Source: Isoetes taiwanensis (Eukaryota; Streptophyta; Lycopodiopsida; Isoetales; Isoetaceae). From it: a DNA stretch of 64,000 bases. The position numbers and the translations under genes are program-made. The stretch is taken from contig JAJEKV010000028.1 of NCBI GenBank assembly GCA_021234155.1, forward strand, positions 4,996,451 through 5,060,450, read 5' to 3'. Positions 13,401 to 26,799 of this stretch are shown piece after piece. A model generated the notes under the pieces. It worked only from the letters and a program-made list of their open reading frames with translations. It ran no database searches and was not told the DNA's origin. The first letter of the stretch is position 1. Each line of letters starts with the position of its first letter.

Positions 13401-16400
13401 GAAACGATTTCTAATCCAATTGGGTCTCACGCCAATTCAACGCTATGCACCGCTACTGCGTAGAGGGATTTGAAGGAGAAGAAGCATGTCTTGGTGCACG
13501 GAGATCTACGAGAGGTGGCTACTTGCACAAATTTACGCGGCTGCCCGACATGCAACAAAACACTAAAGGATGGTGTCCAATCACTGTGAATTCCATTGAC
13601 CAACCGCGATAGGGCGTGATGTGCTCTGCAGGCCTTCACTTTGTTGGAATTTACTTCACCGAGGTTATGAAATGATTGGCTTGGCAAGTCAATTGATCAT
13701 TTCCCCACAGGTATTAATGGCACAAACTTATGGCTCCCTTTGTTTGTTTTAGGGTTTTATTTTTGGAACTGCTAACTAATGAAACGCATTGATTTGCGTC
13801 ATGAGACATTTTGTCATGGCGTAATTTGGAGGCAACGATAAGATCCTGTGGGAACCCAAAGGCAAGGATTGAGTCTCCCACTATGTGTCCAAAGTGACAT
13901 TGTATACGATGTTGGCCTGAAGTTCTCATCCGCGCTATGGACAAGAAAGAGTATCAACCGCTTTCTACATAATGATGTGTGAATTGCTCGCACAATTCAA
14001 GTACTTAACCAAGATACAATATGGGGATCCACACATTGGGTCAGCCTTTGTTACCGTGTAGATGGTTTAAGTCACACAACAAAGTGCATTCCGGTTGAAG
14101 CTACACTTTGGTTGTCTCAATGGAGATCCCACGCTAACGGAGTCTGAGTCTTCCTTCTTCCACTCATGTACATTCCATCGAGTAAGTCTCAAGCAGTGGC
14201 CAAATGTGTTTGATGTGTTCGAGGATGTTATAATGAAAACGCATTGATCTAAGACTTCGCTATGGCACCAAGTGGACTATGCAATTGATATTCCCCGACT
14301 TCAAGACGAAAATTCACTGCCATTTCATCCACAGGACCTCTTTTTTGATTCATGGGAGACCATATCAAGTATTACATTGTGCTATCAAGAAAACTTTCTG
14401 CTGTAATAATTGACATTTGTTTAATTGTTCTCTTTAGAATTTTTAGGCTAGTTGCTTACATTGACAAATAACTGTAGTGGCCTAAAACCCATGCCAAGTA
14501 TCACAAATAATGCTCAGACGGGATGGTGTTTTCACCTGAGTCAGCACAAAAAGCTTCAAGGTTTCTAATTGCACAAAGATACGTACCATCCTGAGTCGCA
14601 TTGGACAAATATGAGAGGAGCAAGTCAACTCTTCAAGGATCATGGAGTGAAGGAGGTCCACACTTATGCTTACTCCATCATTCGCAAGGCCACGATCTCA
14701 CAAATAAGATCACCCTATCGAGCACGATGCACATGCGAGCTCCCTGGGTATACCCCGAACGAAGAAAACATAACCAAAAAACAGTAAAATGTTATTTGGA
14801 ATACATGAAAACGGCGGAGTGTGTAAATGGTGATCTTATATTGCGTAAAGCAGGAGTGTAGCAAAGAAGTGAAACCGGTATCTTTTGCGTAAAAATAAAG
14901 ACACCAAATGAAAAATACATTTAGGCTGGGCCGGAGATTAAAGATGGGGACACCTCAAAACGCAAGGAAGCCTAGAGGCTGTAATTGAGGTAAAGAGAAA
15001 TAGGATGACCGATTTACGCATTAGAAGATTTGTGATGAACCTTTAGCCGTAGAGGTAATGGAAAGCGCGATGAACATCAAACCTTTGCCCGCTTGTATGT
15101 CAATATGTTTTCTCATGGGTTCAATTTCAGAGGACGTATCGTACCTACATCAACTACGGTGCCGCATTGGTTTGCCGTCTCATATGACTAAGACGCAGGA
15201 CTAATGTATCGGTCTCAAGAAGCTCTTGATTGTCTTGGTAATCAGCAGTCAGCCTCGAGGGTTATGAGCCAGGCTTTCTTGGAAGTAACCCAAGATCATT
15301 CATCATCTTTCGGTCGAAGCACATGATTCAAGACATTCAAGAACTATGGGGGCTGGATGGCACATGGTGTTGCTGTGTATGAATATTCGAGCTTGTTTCT
15401 TTCTATCATGCCATTCATTTGGTGCGCCGCGATGTTCATTTTTTGTAGGATGGAGAGGCGTTTCAAAAGTCAACAAAGTATTCACCAATCACTTTCTGTA
15501 TATGGAGCTCACCTTCGTACTAAATTTGCAAAACAAGATCTTCTTTCGAGATTTTATTTGCCTGAACCGAGACAGAATGGCCTCTACATCCCCAGAGGTG
15601 GGAGAACTTTTGTCGCATTCATCGCCATGCCAGCTTAATTTTGAAGACGTGTAAAATGACCTAGTGTTTGTTAGCGTGAGTAGGGTATGTGATGCATTGT
15701 TCTTAGTAGCCATTATATATGAGATTGATCTTATCCCCTACCCATAAAAGCGTTCCAAATTTCCCTGCTAATTTCACTCCTGTGGAACTAAGGTTATAAA
15801 TGGAATCAAGTCCTTTAGTACTCACGCCTATGTGTATTTGGATGGAAATGTCTTTCAAAGAGGAAAGTCCGGGATGCAAATACAAAAGATCTGGTGAATC
15901 CTAAAAAGGCTTTGGTGTCAGAAAATGTGTTGACAACAAAAGCTGGGGCCAGCATCCCTTCAGAGTGGATGCCGTACAAACCTAGATCTTCCATGAGACC
16001 AAGATTTAGTTTTTGAGTTTAGCTATGTACCACCATTAGTTTCCTATGTAATCAGTTAATGATATATTTAGACAGCATTAAGTTTCCAATTTCTTTTTGC
16101 CAAGAACCACTTGTGCAGGTATTTGCTTTAATTACCGTGAGCTACACTACTCCTCAAATTTTACCGCAGCAGCCTTTAGAGAGTGCATAGATGACTCAAA
16201 TATCTTCAAAAAGGAATAACTCCCGAGTCAATGCTGAATAAATGCATATACTTGCTATGATTTCCCTCGGGCCGGTATGAGCACAAAACTAATAATCGTG
16301 GAAGACATACGCCCGTCTCGACCGCTTATATGAAAGGCTCTGCTTATTCGACAATTTCGAGTTCACCGAGATTTGATTATAGTTTTAAATGTGCAGGCAC

Positions 16401-19059
16401 ATTGGCGCATACTTTAAAACCGTGAGGAAGTAAAGATTTCCGGCAGCCAAGGCGGCCGTGAGAAAAATGGCAGAAATCATCAGTGGTACCCTACCATCAA
16501 AAGGAAGAAGCCAGACGAGGAATGTCTCGATGGAACTATCACCGGCAACAATATGACCTTCGCTTGTCCTCCCACCAAGTGTTGGTGTGTTCAAGAATTG
16601 TTTTCGGGTGGCTCTCTCTCTCTTCCTAATTGGGGATCATGTCAGCCGCATACCGATACAAAGGTCCATGACCGTATGCTCAATTGGTTAACATAATTGT
16701 ATTTTAGCACAAGCACGGGTTCAGCCGTGATATTTACAAAGCTCTTATTACAAGATATGCTTTTCAAGATAACAAAGATTGAGGGACAAAGATGGTGGAA
16801 AGTGGTGGTTGCAAGGAACTCTTTTGCAATGACTTCTCACGATAGGCCACCAAGCATTTGCTTAGAGAAATATGCATATTGATGGTGACAGTGGGCAAAG
16901 CAGAAGCGTGGTTCTAGAAACCGTGATACTGAAGTTCCTTCCGTCACTACTTTCTCGCTTGGTGGTGTGGAATCTCTGCCACTACCCATGTGAGGGGGAC
17001 GCCGTGAGACCGCTAAAGACTTAACGAGTTTGATGGGTGTAATTGACACAGCTTGACTATGAGACACGTGCTTTTCACGATGACATGGTTGAGGAGGTTG
17101 AATCGTGGTTGGGTCCTATACTACAAAGAAAGAATTGAGCAGCTCCTTGGCTCTATTTTGTATGGAGTTCCTTTACGTAAGAAGGTTTGAAGGAAAAAGG
17201 TACCGTGATATGTTCCCTCGGGTTGAATTGAATTAAAATGAGCTTATATGGTTGAATCAATAAGGTAGCTATTTCAAGTAGACATGCATGGTCTCGGTGA
17301 ACTATTTCTGGCAGCCCATGCAAAAAGAAGCATGAGCGCTAAGATGACGGGTTCAAATGGCGCTTATTGTGTAAATATTCATCTCCTCGAATCAATGTTA
17401 ATATTTATAGCTCTGCCACTGTAAATTCTTTTGGTCCGTTGCGTTACTAAAATTTTATGCAATGAGTGACTTAACTCCCTTCAATCTCTTCTCCTTTCAT
17501 GATTATTTCCCTCAACATACATGTCCTGATCTTGTCTTCTATATTTGTAAAAAAAGTCATGCAATGTAAGAATCCACTATTGACATATAGGATGTTGTTC
17601 CAGCACACTCTAAAGTGTAAAGGTATAGTTTGATGATATTCCTCTCCCTAGCCTACTCTTTGGGAGTGTAACGCTAAAGATAAATGTAACCGACAAAGAA
17701 ATGTAAAATTTTCAAGAGATGTTTCTCCCCGCCCCTCGTGCCCATGCAATTGGAAGCCAAGTGATGCTGGCCCTGCTTTTTATCTTGGTTGCAAAAAAGA
17801 GGCCTCTTTGATGGCCTCCTCACGCATACCCCGCCCTTGAGCTTATATAACCGTGATGGCAGGCCCGGTTCAATTCGCATACACTTTTGCTTCTAGATAT
17901 GGAAAAAATTGAAGAGGAAACCCTTGGTCCAGGTTCTTACAGTTGTTGGTTCCAAAGATAGTGGCCTTTTCCACGCCTGCACACAAGCTTCCTCGCCCTC
18001 AGAAAAAAGTTCAGGTCCCCGGCCTGTGATGCTTATGGCCCCTAATCAGCTTTTATCAAAAGAAAAGAGCCTCGCTTTTTAGTATTGCCGAAGATCAAGG
18101 TCATCAAGAGGAACTCGACCTCGCCGTGGTGCTTGAAATCTAGAGGTATTTGTACGTAGTTGCGGCCACTTTTTGAAGCATCAGCTGCATTAAAAACATG
18201 GAACCAAGTCTACAAAAATTCTACCTTTGCTTCTCCTCGTCCATTCTACTCCTTTGCTTCCTCCCCGGGTCCTGAGCTTATTTTCTAGACAAGATCGTAT
18301 ATCACCACACCGCTTATATACCGTAGACATCCAAGGTAATACAAGACTTTGCGGCCGTGTCCAGAACTTAGGACCCCCGAAATGCCAAGGTCCCGTGATT
18401 TCTTTGTCTTTTTAAACGTACCCCAACAGTGGAAACTTCACCAAGGTGAAGGGATGCATTCATCTTCAGAAAACATTTTTCTTAAAGTTCATGAATAATC
18501 GTTTCATTGATAACAGACACTTCAGGTTCATGAAATCCTCGCCTGGAATCATAATTCAATGGCTTTACATTATATTCATATATGTCCATTGCATTCAATG
18601 GCCGAAATTCAATGGCTTTACATTACATTAACGTGATGTATACAGATTCGCATGAATTTTATACCTCGGGCGGCGTTTAGTTAAGCAAGGAGTGTGCCGA
18701 ATTTTCACGATGTGGACATCATATAGAACAATTTGCGCATCAAAACCAAGCTCGTGGGTCATGGGCAATTGTGGATGCTCCTTCGCCAATAATTCCAAAT
18801 TTTTCAAATATTGCCTTAAAAATTTTCCTTGAGGCGTGTAAAAGGCATTTCTCAAGATCAAAGAAGCAAAACCGGTTTCGCCCAATAATATTCATGATTC
18901 TTTCACTGAGCTATCAAAAAATCCTCTCGAGACATTTTCTTTCTCTCTTCTTAAAACCTGCTTTTTGTTAGTTTTGTTTTGATCCGTGGATTTTTCTTTG
19001 GATTGTAATGTGTGAATACGCTTTTTGGCATGTATAAGGTCATTTCTCGAGGTATGTGG
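10462..19059. other. Long stretch without a supportable gene
   Basis: No intact gene, RNA gene or clear mobile element is seen across 8.6 kb. The better frames are a 116-codon minus-strand frame at 13080-13430 facing a 74-codon plus-strand frame at 13249-13473, and overlapping frames of 93 and 102 codons at 15346-15654 (+). Two open frames facing each other over 13.1-13.5 kb may mark a decayed coding piece, but no family motif is present. The pentamer CGTGA is noticeably frequent from about 16 kb. Confidence 0.35.
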
Positions 19060-20250
19060 CTATGATTAGCCCCGTGATTAACTCCTAAAAATACCAATCC
19101 CAAGATGCATTCTCACTTGCCGTGACATGTAATCCCAAGATGCACTAATGCTCGCCATAGATAATTCACATGTAAAGGCCTTCAAACGACCCCATGAAAT
19201 CCCCTTTTGGATTCCCCCGCTTTGGCCACCGTTTCTGGTAACCGGATCTAATCTCCTGGCTCTTTGTGAAAAGATTTGGGTTTCTTGAATTAAAAAAGAT
19301 TAAATCGAGCTCGGGGTGATGATTGACACGCCTAACTGGCTTAAAAGCCCCTCGAACGCGGCCTCAGCCTCTTTTAGGTTCTTTAGATTTTTGTTGAATA
19401 ATATCCCACAGGTCGGAAACCAAAAAACATAAAATGTAGGTATATATACAATCAGCCTCTAAAGTTTTAATTAAAATCACGCGGCTACCTTCAATGCGGA
19501 TTCGGCTACTGCTGTCAGCCCCATTACCCCGGGGTACCACGCGGGCTGCCTTTACAGGTTGGATTGGGGATGATACTATGCTTGTTGGGGAGGGGGGGGA
19601 ATTAGGATAGGATTTTTTAAATTTGCACGATTCCAAAAGCAAGATTTGAACAATGGTCAATATAGTTCTTTAAAAAATTCTTTTTTCCTAAAAGGAATAT
19701 TTTTGATGCTCTACAAGATGGGAGAATCATTTCGCAAAAAAGAGCACGGATTTTTTTCACTAAAAAAAGAGGAAATTTGGATGATTTGGTGGGGCGATTT
19801 GGCAAATGGGTGGTGACATGGCATTATGAAGTGATGAAGTGTTAAGTAAGGTGGCAAAATGACTTTTCTAGTCAAACTTTTATGAAGTGGAGATGATGTG
19901 GATGACATGTGTATGATGATGTGGAAGCATTTGGGATGATGTGGCATCATGGGATGATGACATGTCATCTAAGGTGTATCAAGATGACTTTACTTGGCCG
20001 TAAATTTTGAAACGCATTTTTGTGGTAGGTGACGGTATGATGACATGGATGTCCTTGTGTGGTGATGTGGATGGTATTTGCATTCTTGAGGATGATGTGG
20101 ACAATTTCTCAAGAACTAATTTGGCATACTAGTGCATATATACCAAGAGATCTTTTATGCAATGGCTTGATAATTTACCCTCCATACTTGTTTGAAGAAA
20201 ATGTGCACTTTCTCTAGCTTAGCTTTTTTAGAGAGAGAAGATGGTTTTAG
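19060..20250 (+). repeat. Dispersed repeat family A, copy 1
   Basis: About 1.2 kb aligns by eye with 29770-31170. Shared landmarks in order are GATTAGCCC near the left end, TTTGGGTTTCTTG then AAATCGAGCTCGG, AATATCCCACAG, TTTTTGATGCTCTACAAGAT, runs of GATGATGTGG, and AGCTTAGCTTTT near the right end. It carries no open protein of note. It lacks the 332-bp insert of copy 2, so it serves as the empty site. It is probably a non-autonomous element or the end of a retroelement. Confidence 0.75.
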
Positions 20251-22069
20251 ACCATGGAAGCAGCCAAACTTGATGGGATTTTTACTTTTCTCAAAGGTGG
20301 TGAATGTATGATGGGAGTGTGATGCATATATGGGTTAGGAAAAATGACATGAGGCATGAAGATGTGAGTTGGTGAATCTTGTATGGTGTTCATCGATGGG
20401 ATTGAGGTGATAGGATCATGTGTGAGAAGCCTGGAAAATAGAACTCATGCCAAAATGATTTGAACTAGCCACATACCAAAGAAACTTGAGAGGTCTTCCA
20501 AACTTCAATCTTGAGGGTCTTCCAACCTCTATTTACTCAAGTTCACTTGCTTGAATCTTATCCTTTTTGCTACACTTGTATAATATCCAATGAATGTCCT
20601 TCCCTGGTTCTTCAACAAAAAGTGTCAATTTCAGGATCTTCAAAGATGGGAGTCTTCAAACTTAGCTCTTGCATCACATATATTATTCCAAATATTAGAC
20701 AAAAATGTGCAAATTGTGTGAATTGTGCCTTCTTCTATGCTGCCAAAACGCGGCAAAGACTACTTGATGTCTTCCTGAATTATTCAATGCAAAAATGTTT
20801 CAAAATCAATGGTGTACATTGGGCCTTATGCACACATGTCAAGCAAAAAGTTGCTAGCTAGGAATGTGATGTGTGCCATGGCTCTTCCACAGGCTACAAA
20901 AATGTGGCAAAGAAGGCCCAATGCCAACTATAGCCACAAAAAACAAAAAAATAACCCTCGGGATTGGGCAAGATTTAAACCGAAAACAGAGGGGGCTTTC
21001 GCTACGCATGATTTCTCGGCTGGGCTTTCTATGGAAGATAGGTGAAAGTCTTGTTGAAGCATGGCCTCGCCCCAGACTCACTTTTGAAGTATAAAATAGT
21101 GTGCTTCAAGATTTTAGGAAACGTTGCATTAAAAAAAAAAAACTCCAAAAGAGCAAAGCATAAAACATTATAGTATGGCTAATTGTCATTGTTTTGGAAA
21201 AACTTAAAAGTCTCTTTTGCTAAGAATTTCTTGCATGAGTCTTACGCTTATATATCATGATGCAATCCTTAAAATATTGCAAGAAGATATATCCAAGAAA
21301 ATACATATTACTATTTTTCTTAAGTTGCACTAGTTTCTAGCAATTTTCCATCAAAAATCATGATTCCTTTGGAGCAAATTTGCACCTTCTTTGTTGGCAA
21401 CATCCGATGCACACTAGTTGTGCCTGGCCGAGTTGACAGAAGTGTCGGTTAAAGAAGATCACATTTGTTTGAGTTAATAAAATTCTAAGCTTGCTGGTTT
21501 AGCTTTAGGACAAATCGCTTGCAAAAATAAGATTTTTTGAGCCTATTTGCATGATTTTTGTGGAAACAATCGATGTACTTTAGTTTTTACAGACCGTCAA
21601 AGTTATTACAAAGCGCCGTAAGTAAAAAACTCATCAATTATTTCATCCGCAAAATTAGCATGCCGCCAGAGCATTGACCCTCAAGTTTTCACTTGGTTAG
21701 ATTTGGTAAATTTGAGAGTGTTCTTCATATACTTCTTTCATCAAACTTTGAGCATATTCTCTTTACATGCCGTAGCATCTTTTGAATTGCAATTGCATTA
21801 AAATTTGATTCTAAAGCATAAATGGTATAACTTTTATCGTCACATTTTTCTTTGTTTTGAAAAGCACTTCCAACTCAAAATTTGACCTTTCAGAATCGCT
21901 TTCCTCGTGAGTGGTTGTCTCTGGGGCGAACCTCGAGGTCCCGGCAACCAATCGAGGTTAAAGCTTTGCCAGAATACCTTCAACATTTTCCAAGATCGGG
22001 TTAGCAAGACCATTGTTTCCTAGTTAAAAATGCACCATTCATTCACATACCACCGAGGTTTTGTACGCA
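20251..22069. other. Intergenic, possible old repeat
   Basis: No gene is recognised. A 116-codon frame at 20511-20861 (+) has no motif. Within 21350-21650 two stretches share phrases (GAGCAAATTTGCACC against GAGCCTATTTGCATG, then GATGCAC against GATGTAC), which hints at a very diverged tandem repeat. Confidence 0.3.
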
Positions 22070-22345
22070 TAAGATCCATCACATACCACCGTGAGTAACA
22101 AGATCATTCGACACCTGCGTAATGCACGTCTCCATCTCTATGCTAATTCCACTTAGAAAATTTTTTTCCAACCATTCCCAAAACATCCCGGAGCTTCATG
22201 TATTATAAATAATAACATAAACTTCATATACTTCTTCCTATTTGGTCCTTGCATCAAAATATATTTCGATCAGTTCTAGAGGCACATGCTCATTCCTAGA
22301 AACAAAAAAAAATCCAATCATAGTGTAAAACAATAGAATCTGAAA
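22070..22345 (+). repeat. Dispersed repeat family D, copy 1
   Basis: This aligns by eye with the sequence just after the LINE-A poly-A tail (40940-41080) and with 41345-41460. Shared landmarks are GATCCATCACATACCAC, AATTCCACT, TTTGGTCCTTGCATCA and ATTCCTAGAAACAAAAAA. Copy 1 lacks the ~260-bp block that sits at 41083-41343 in copy 2. Confidence 0.7.
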
Positions 22346-22439
22346 CCCTACAGTAAAGAATTAACTTAGCAAACTTAGAAAAGTGTCAAAACAACAAAGG
22401 ATTGAGTATGCATTTGGTTGAGGGATGTCACCTAAATTA

Positions 22440-22600
22440 CATCGGGCGTAATCTTGGAGGAATCTAATAAAATCTTTGGGGAGCTTTTAGGAAATCTAGT
22501 GGGGATCTTAATGAAATCTAGATGAATTTTTTTACACATGGTGTGTTTTGTAGAATCTAGGAAATTCTTAAGGGAATCTTTATAGGTTTCCTTGCAAATT
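22440..22600 (+). repeat. Cryptic GAATCT/AAATCTAG-rich repeat
   Basis: Irregular recurrences of AATCTTGGAGGAATCTA, GAAATCTAG and AGAATCTAGGAA give the same texture as 5630-6015. It is probably a remnant of the same old minisatellite or element. Confidence 0.45.
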
Positions 22601-23599
22601 CCAAATTGAAGAATTTGGGCTTCTAGTTGAAATGATTGAAAAATGAGAGTGGTGATTTTAATGAGACACCTCCATGTATTTTTGTTCTCAAGAATTAGTG
22701 CAAACTAGGGTAGAAGTGTAATGTGAGTTCGAATTTTAACTCCTTGGAGCACTTAGGAACATATATATCCGTTAATCCTCCTGCTACGTGAAGGCTCCAA
22801 ATAAGGGGACCATTTAATATGAGCTTTCAAAGATATACACTTCCTACCTACATTATCATTTAATTCTATGGATGGAGAAGTTCTAATAAACAATCGCGGC
22901 GCCTTAACTGCAGGAAGAATCTTGGAAACATTGAATTTGGACTTATCTAGTGGAACTCCATAAGAAGATGTTTGCTAAAGGAAACATTGGGAATTTGGCC
23001 TATCTAACTCGGGCTTATATACTTTGTTGGACAAGTTCTTTGTATGTCAAGCACAGGTACAAATAGTTGGTCACACTTTTAAGTTGAATACAATGCTTTG
23101 TCTAGTAAAAATTTGAACTAGCCCTATGATTATATGGAATATCTAATTAACCTCAAAGATCTACTTGCAATAGCGTTGTAAAGTGCATGTGGTTCAGATA
23201 AAGCAATTTCAGCCTCTTCTAAGAGAGTTAGCTATCCGTATTCATCAACAATGTATATTAAATTGGTCTAGCTGCAAATTGTTCAAATCATCGCATCTTA
23301 ATGCATCTTAGACACTAGCTTTAGATTTCCTAATGTTGATCTAATGTCTTTTTTCAATGTCAACAACCTATATGGTAGCATGGGGTTTTTCTCTCGGGGA
23401 GGGACTAGAGGAGGGAGAGAGAGCTGAATCTTTTAGGACAAAAGCTAAAACCTGAAACTATATTTTAACTAAATTATAGTATAGTGTAATATTTGAGACC
23501 GTAAAATATCTCTATAGAGTACTATAGAACTACTGTACCTACACAGAAATAATTACTCCCTTTATGAAGGCAACTTTTACCACAATGCTTAAAGGTCAA

Positions 23600-23622
23600 G
23601 GAGGGAGGGAGGGAGGGAGGGA
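23600..23622 (+). repeat. GGGA microsatellite
   Basis: Five to six GGGA units in a row, followed by a purine tail (GAAGAAAGAGAAAAG). It has four or more G-triplets on the plus strand. Confidence 0.9.
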
Positions 23623-24051
23623 AGAAAGAGAAAAGAAATGGTGTGTTTATTGTCCATGAGACCATCAGGTCTATAAGACATCAAAATTGTTTACATCGTG
23701 GCCCATATCCGGATCAAACAGCCTCCATTACATCATTGTTCTCTCCCTCATCTTCCCTATAACTCTAACAATTGTTTATACCTAATAACTCTCTCACTTT
23801 CCAAATTTATCTATCAAATGGTTACATATATTTTTCTAGTGGTAGCCTAAAGAAGGCATGTAGTGAGATCCCCTCGTATATTAAACGTGACAGCTCCCCA
23901 AGTTTCGATATGTGGCACTTCAAGCATAAAGTGTTCTTCATCCTCTATTTCATCCTCACCAACCTCTTACGCTAGTGCGCCCCGCTTCTAGGGAAATACC
24001 CCCTTGATTGATCCTACCTCCACCCCCGACATAAGATAAGATAAGAGAGAG

Positions 24052-24082
24052 ACGCTGAGAGGGGCGAGAGGAGGGAGGGAAG
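24052..24082 (+). repeat. Short GGGA/GAGA purine array
   Basis: AGAGGGGCGAGAGGAGGG followed by AGGGAAG. A short degenerate member of the purine-array group. Confidence 0.7.
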
Positions 24083-24912
24083 ATATGATAAAGATAATGT
24101 TTTATTAAGGTCCTGGTGGAGACCATCGCCCAGAAGACCACCATCAACACAAGTACGCTTTTAAACATCTAATGATCCTTTTCGAGGTATCAATAGTCTA
24201 TATCTCCCTCTTTTCTCATAAGTATCCAACCGCATCGCTATAATTTTTATAGACATCTTCTCTCACTTTCATGACATCCGCTAAAAATTCCAACTATGGC
24301 GCGATGTCAAAGAACGCATCAGAGAGGCATTTCGAGATATCATAATATGTCTCTGCCCGAGCATGCCGGGCAATGCAAAGAATAAGTGTATTCCATCCCC
24401 ATCATTGCATGTGTGCCTATGTCTTGAAAGTCCCCCACCGTCCCACTTCTACTCTAAGTGATGAAACTAAGGCTAACTGAGAGAAGATGTTTAGTGAATG
24501 TGCAAGCCAAACCTAAGTATGTGAAGCCTCTTTAGCCTGCTAATTCATTTCCCCAGAAAACTATCTTGGCTCGTGGATTCCTCCACTTTATCGCTTGTAA
24601 GTATATAGTCATTTAATTTGTCCGTTTCATCTAATATCTCATATCACGCCATGTCCCATCATCTCAACCATGTAACTACACTTGCAAAACCACCTTTAGG
24701 CTACTATGAATCATAGCCTTTCTAGGCGTTTCCATCATGATCTATATCTTGAATTTTCTAACATATTTTATGGTCTCGCAGTAATGCTTCAATTTCCAAT
24801 TCATACAACCTCAAGCTTCAGCCAGGCATCATCCTCGTACTCTGTTTGTATTTTAACTCCCAGCCTCGCTAGCAAAAATCTTTTTTTGGATCTCTACTCT
24901 AGTCCACATATC

Positions 24913-24965
24913 TAGGGAGGGAGAGAGAGAGAGAGAAAGAGAGAGAGAGGGAGGGAGGGAGGGAG
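24913..24965 (+). repeat. GA/GGGA compound microsatellite
   Basis: A GAGAGA core of about 30 bp is flanked on both sides by GGGA units (four or more on the right). Confidence 0.9.
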
Positions 24966-25955
24966 ATTACACTAACATTACAAAATATGTCTTCTTAATG
25001 CATCTTCCGGCTACAAAACCATTAGACCCCTTATAACATCAAGTAGCCTCTTGTCATTGTTCTCTATGAGATAATAATTCCTTTTTAAATACATACCAAC
25101 CCAGTAATTCAAAAAAATCCAATAAAAGAACTTGAGTATACCATGCTTGTGTCAAATTCCCCGTGATATGAAGGATACCCTTTATGAAGACATGTACCTC
25201 ATCTTCAACATCCTACTGCATTGCACAAGTAGCAAAACCTCAATGCATGAGAAATATTGATCTAACGCCCTACTTCCACCCCAAGTCTATCAGGGAGCTA
25301 AGTCAAGATTCTACTCTTATCGTGATACCTCCTCGCCAAAGGCTGTATACCTTCCCCAAGATGCCGGGCCTCGGAGTGTAGGGTTTTATATATATTTTGT
25401 AGATCTCCTTTTTTGTTTCTAGGACTCTCCAATTCCTTCTAATGAGTATTTTGGGTCATGCACCCATTCCCTAATATTGCCTCATTCTCGTAGGTGAAGA
25501 ATGTCTAAGCCCCATTTCCTCATCCACCTCAAGAATATCTCAGATACCAACCTTGGATTTCTTTTGTCTCTCTAAAAAGCCACCATTATCATCATATCGT
25601 ATCCTCTAGTGTTATATCCCTTCTAGCCAAAACATGATAGAGACATGGGCACTTTTGGTTCTGATGAGTCATTTTAGATCGGTCAAAGCATGGAGGGGTG
25701 GGGGATTAATTTTGTGTCACACATGGTGCTTAATGGGTGCTTTTTGAGCTATTTTCTTTTGTATATTTTTAAGAAATATTTTTCTTTTATTTTTTTTCAT
25801 ATTTTTCCCTCGAACGATTCATATTATTACTGGAATACAAAATTTCGAAATTTTCATTGGAGTTATAGAAAAAAAGATAAAAATAAGTAAATTTTCAAAG
25901 ATAAAAGCTAGGGGGTGCTGGTTACGCAAAAATGACCCCCTTCCTCTAGCAAAAC

Positions 25956-26540
25956 TATAAGCATATTTGTTGAATGGTCTATAAAAACTATAATATCGGC
26001 CGCCATAAAATGGCAAAAGATAGAAGAGCTCTACACATGCTTTTATGCATTTGCTATAATATTTTGACTTATATATTTGTGTGAGTATTTGTAAAAGCAA
26101 GATATTTGAAGACATCCGCCACTTGTTTCTTCTAGGAAGACAAATTTGCATGAAGAACAAAAGGAGGACAAAGTGATTTGACATCAAGTAGGTATTTCTT
26201 GGAAGGAGATATGAGTATCAAAGCTTCTCTACCAACATTTGAAGACTTGAAGGAAGATGTAAAGACCCCAAAGTAAAATATTAAGGACCATCGAATTCAA
26301 TGGTAATTTGCATGATTCAAGCTTTTGAGAATATTCTAGTGCTAAAAGGCGGATTTACTATGTCCAAGGCTATTCTACTTCCATTCCACGCATAAACCAT
26401 TGCTCATACCCATATTTTTTCTCCTCATAAAACTCAAGCACTTTTGGCAAATCCAGAAATTGGCTAGTATATTTTTCAAAAGTGCACCCTTCACCATCAC
26501 ATATGAAAATAGCTAGCCCCATCAACTTTTACCCCTTCCT
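25956..26540 (+). repeat. Dispersed repeat family E, copy 1
   Basis: Diverged similarity to 32480-33060. Shared phrases are AAAATGGCAA..ATAGAAGAGCT, a TATGCAT..TTATTAATATTTGACTT-like stretch, AAGACTTGAAG, GATATTCTACTTCC and a TAAAACCAT-like end. No protein is evident. Similarity is by eye and patchy. Confidence 0.5.
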
Positions 26541-26799
26541 AAGGTCCAAAAATTGCATTTTCTCCGGGCAAAAGTTAGCCCATCTATGGGAAGGTCCGAG
26601 TGTACGCTGATTCTTTCCGTAAGAATTGTTTACACCCATTTTCTCCTTGATTCCCAACTGAGGTGGACTCCCCTTGAATCTTGGCTTGGGGGCCGAGGAG
26701 CTCTTGTAGATAGGGAATGCAAGTGCGCACGAAGTTTTCTCATACTCACATTGTATGTGGGTAGAGAGTAAAATAGTTGTTAAAGCTTACACTAGATCT

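Larger units (their letters stand above)
22601..25955. other. Intergenic with several GGGA-rich arrays
   Basis: No gene recognised. Open frames here are at most 70 codons and carry no motif. The purine arrays are listed separately. Confidence 0.4.

Noticed and set aside
13080-13473. Facing open frames (116 codons minus, 74 codons plus)
   Set aside because: Possibly a decayed coding piece, but neither strand shows a recognisable family, so no product is claimed.
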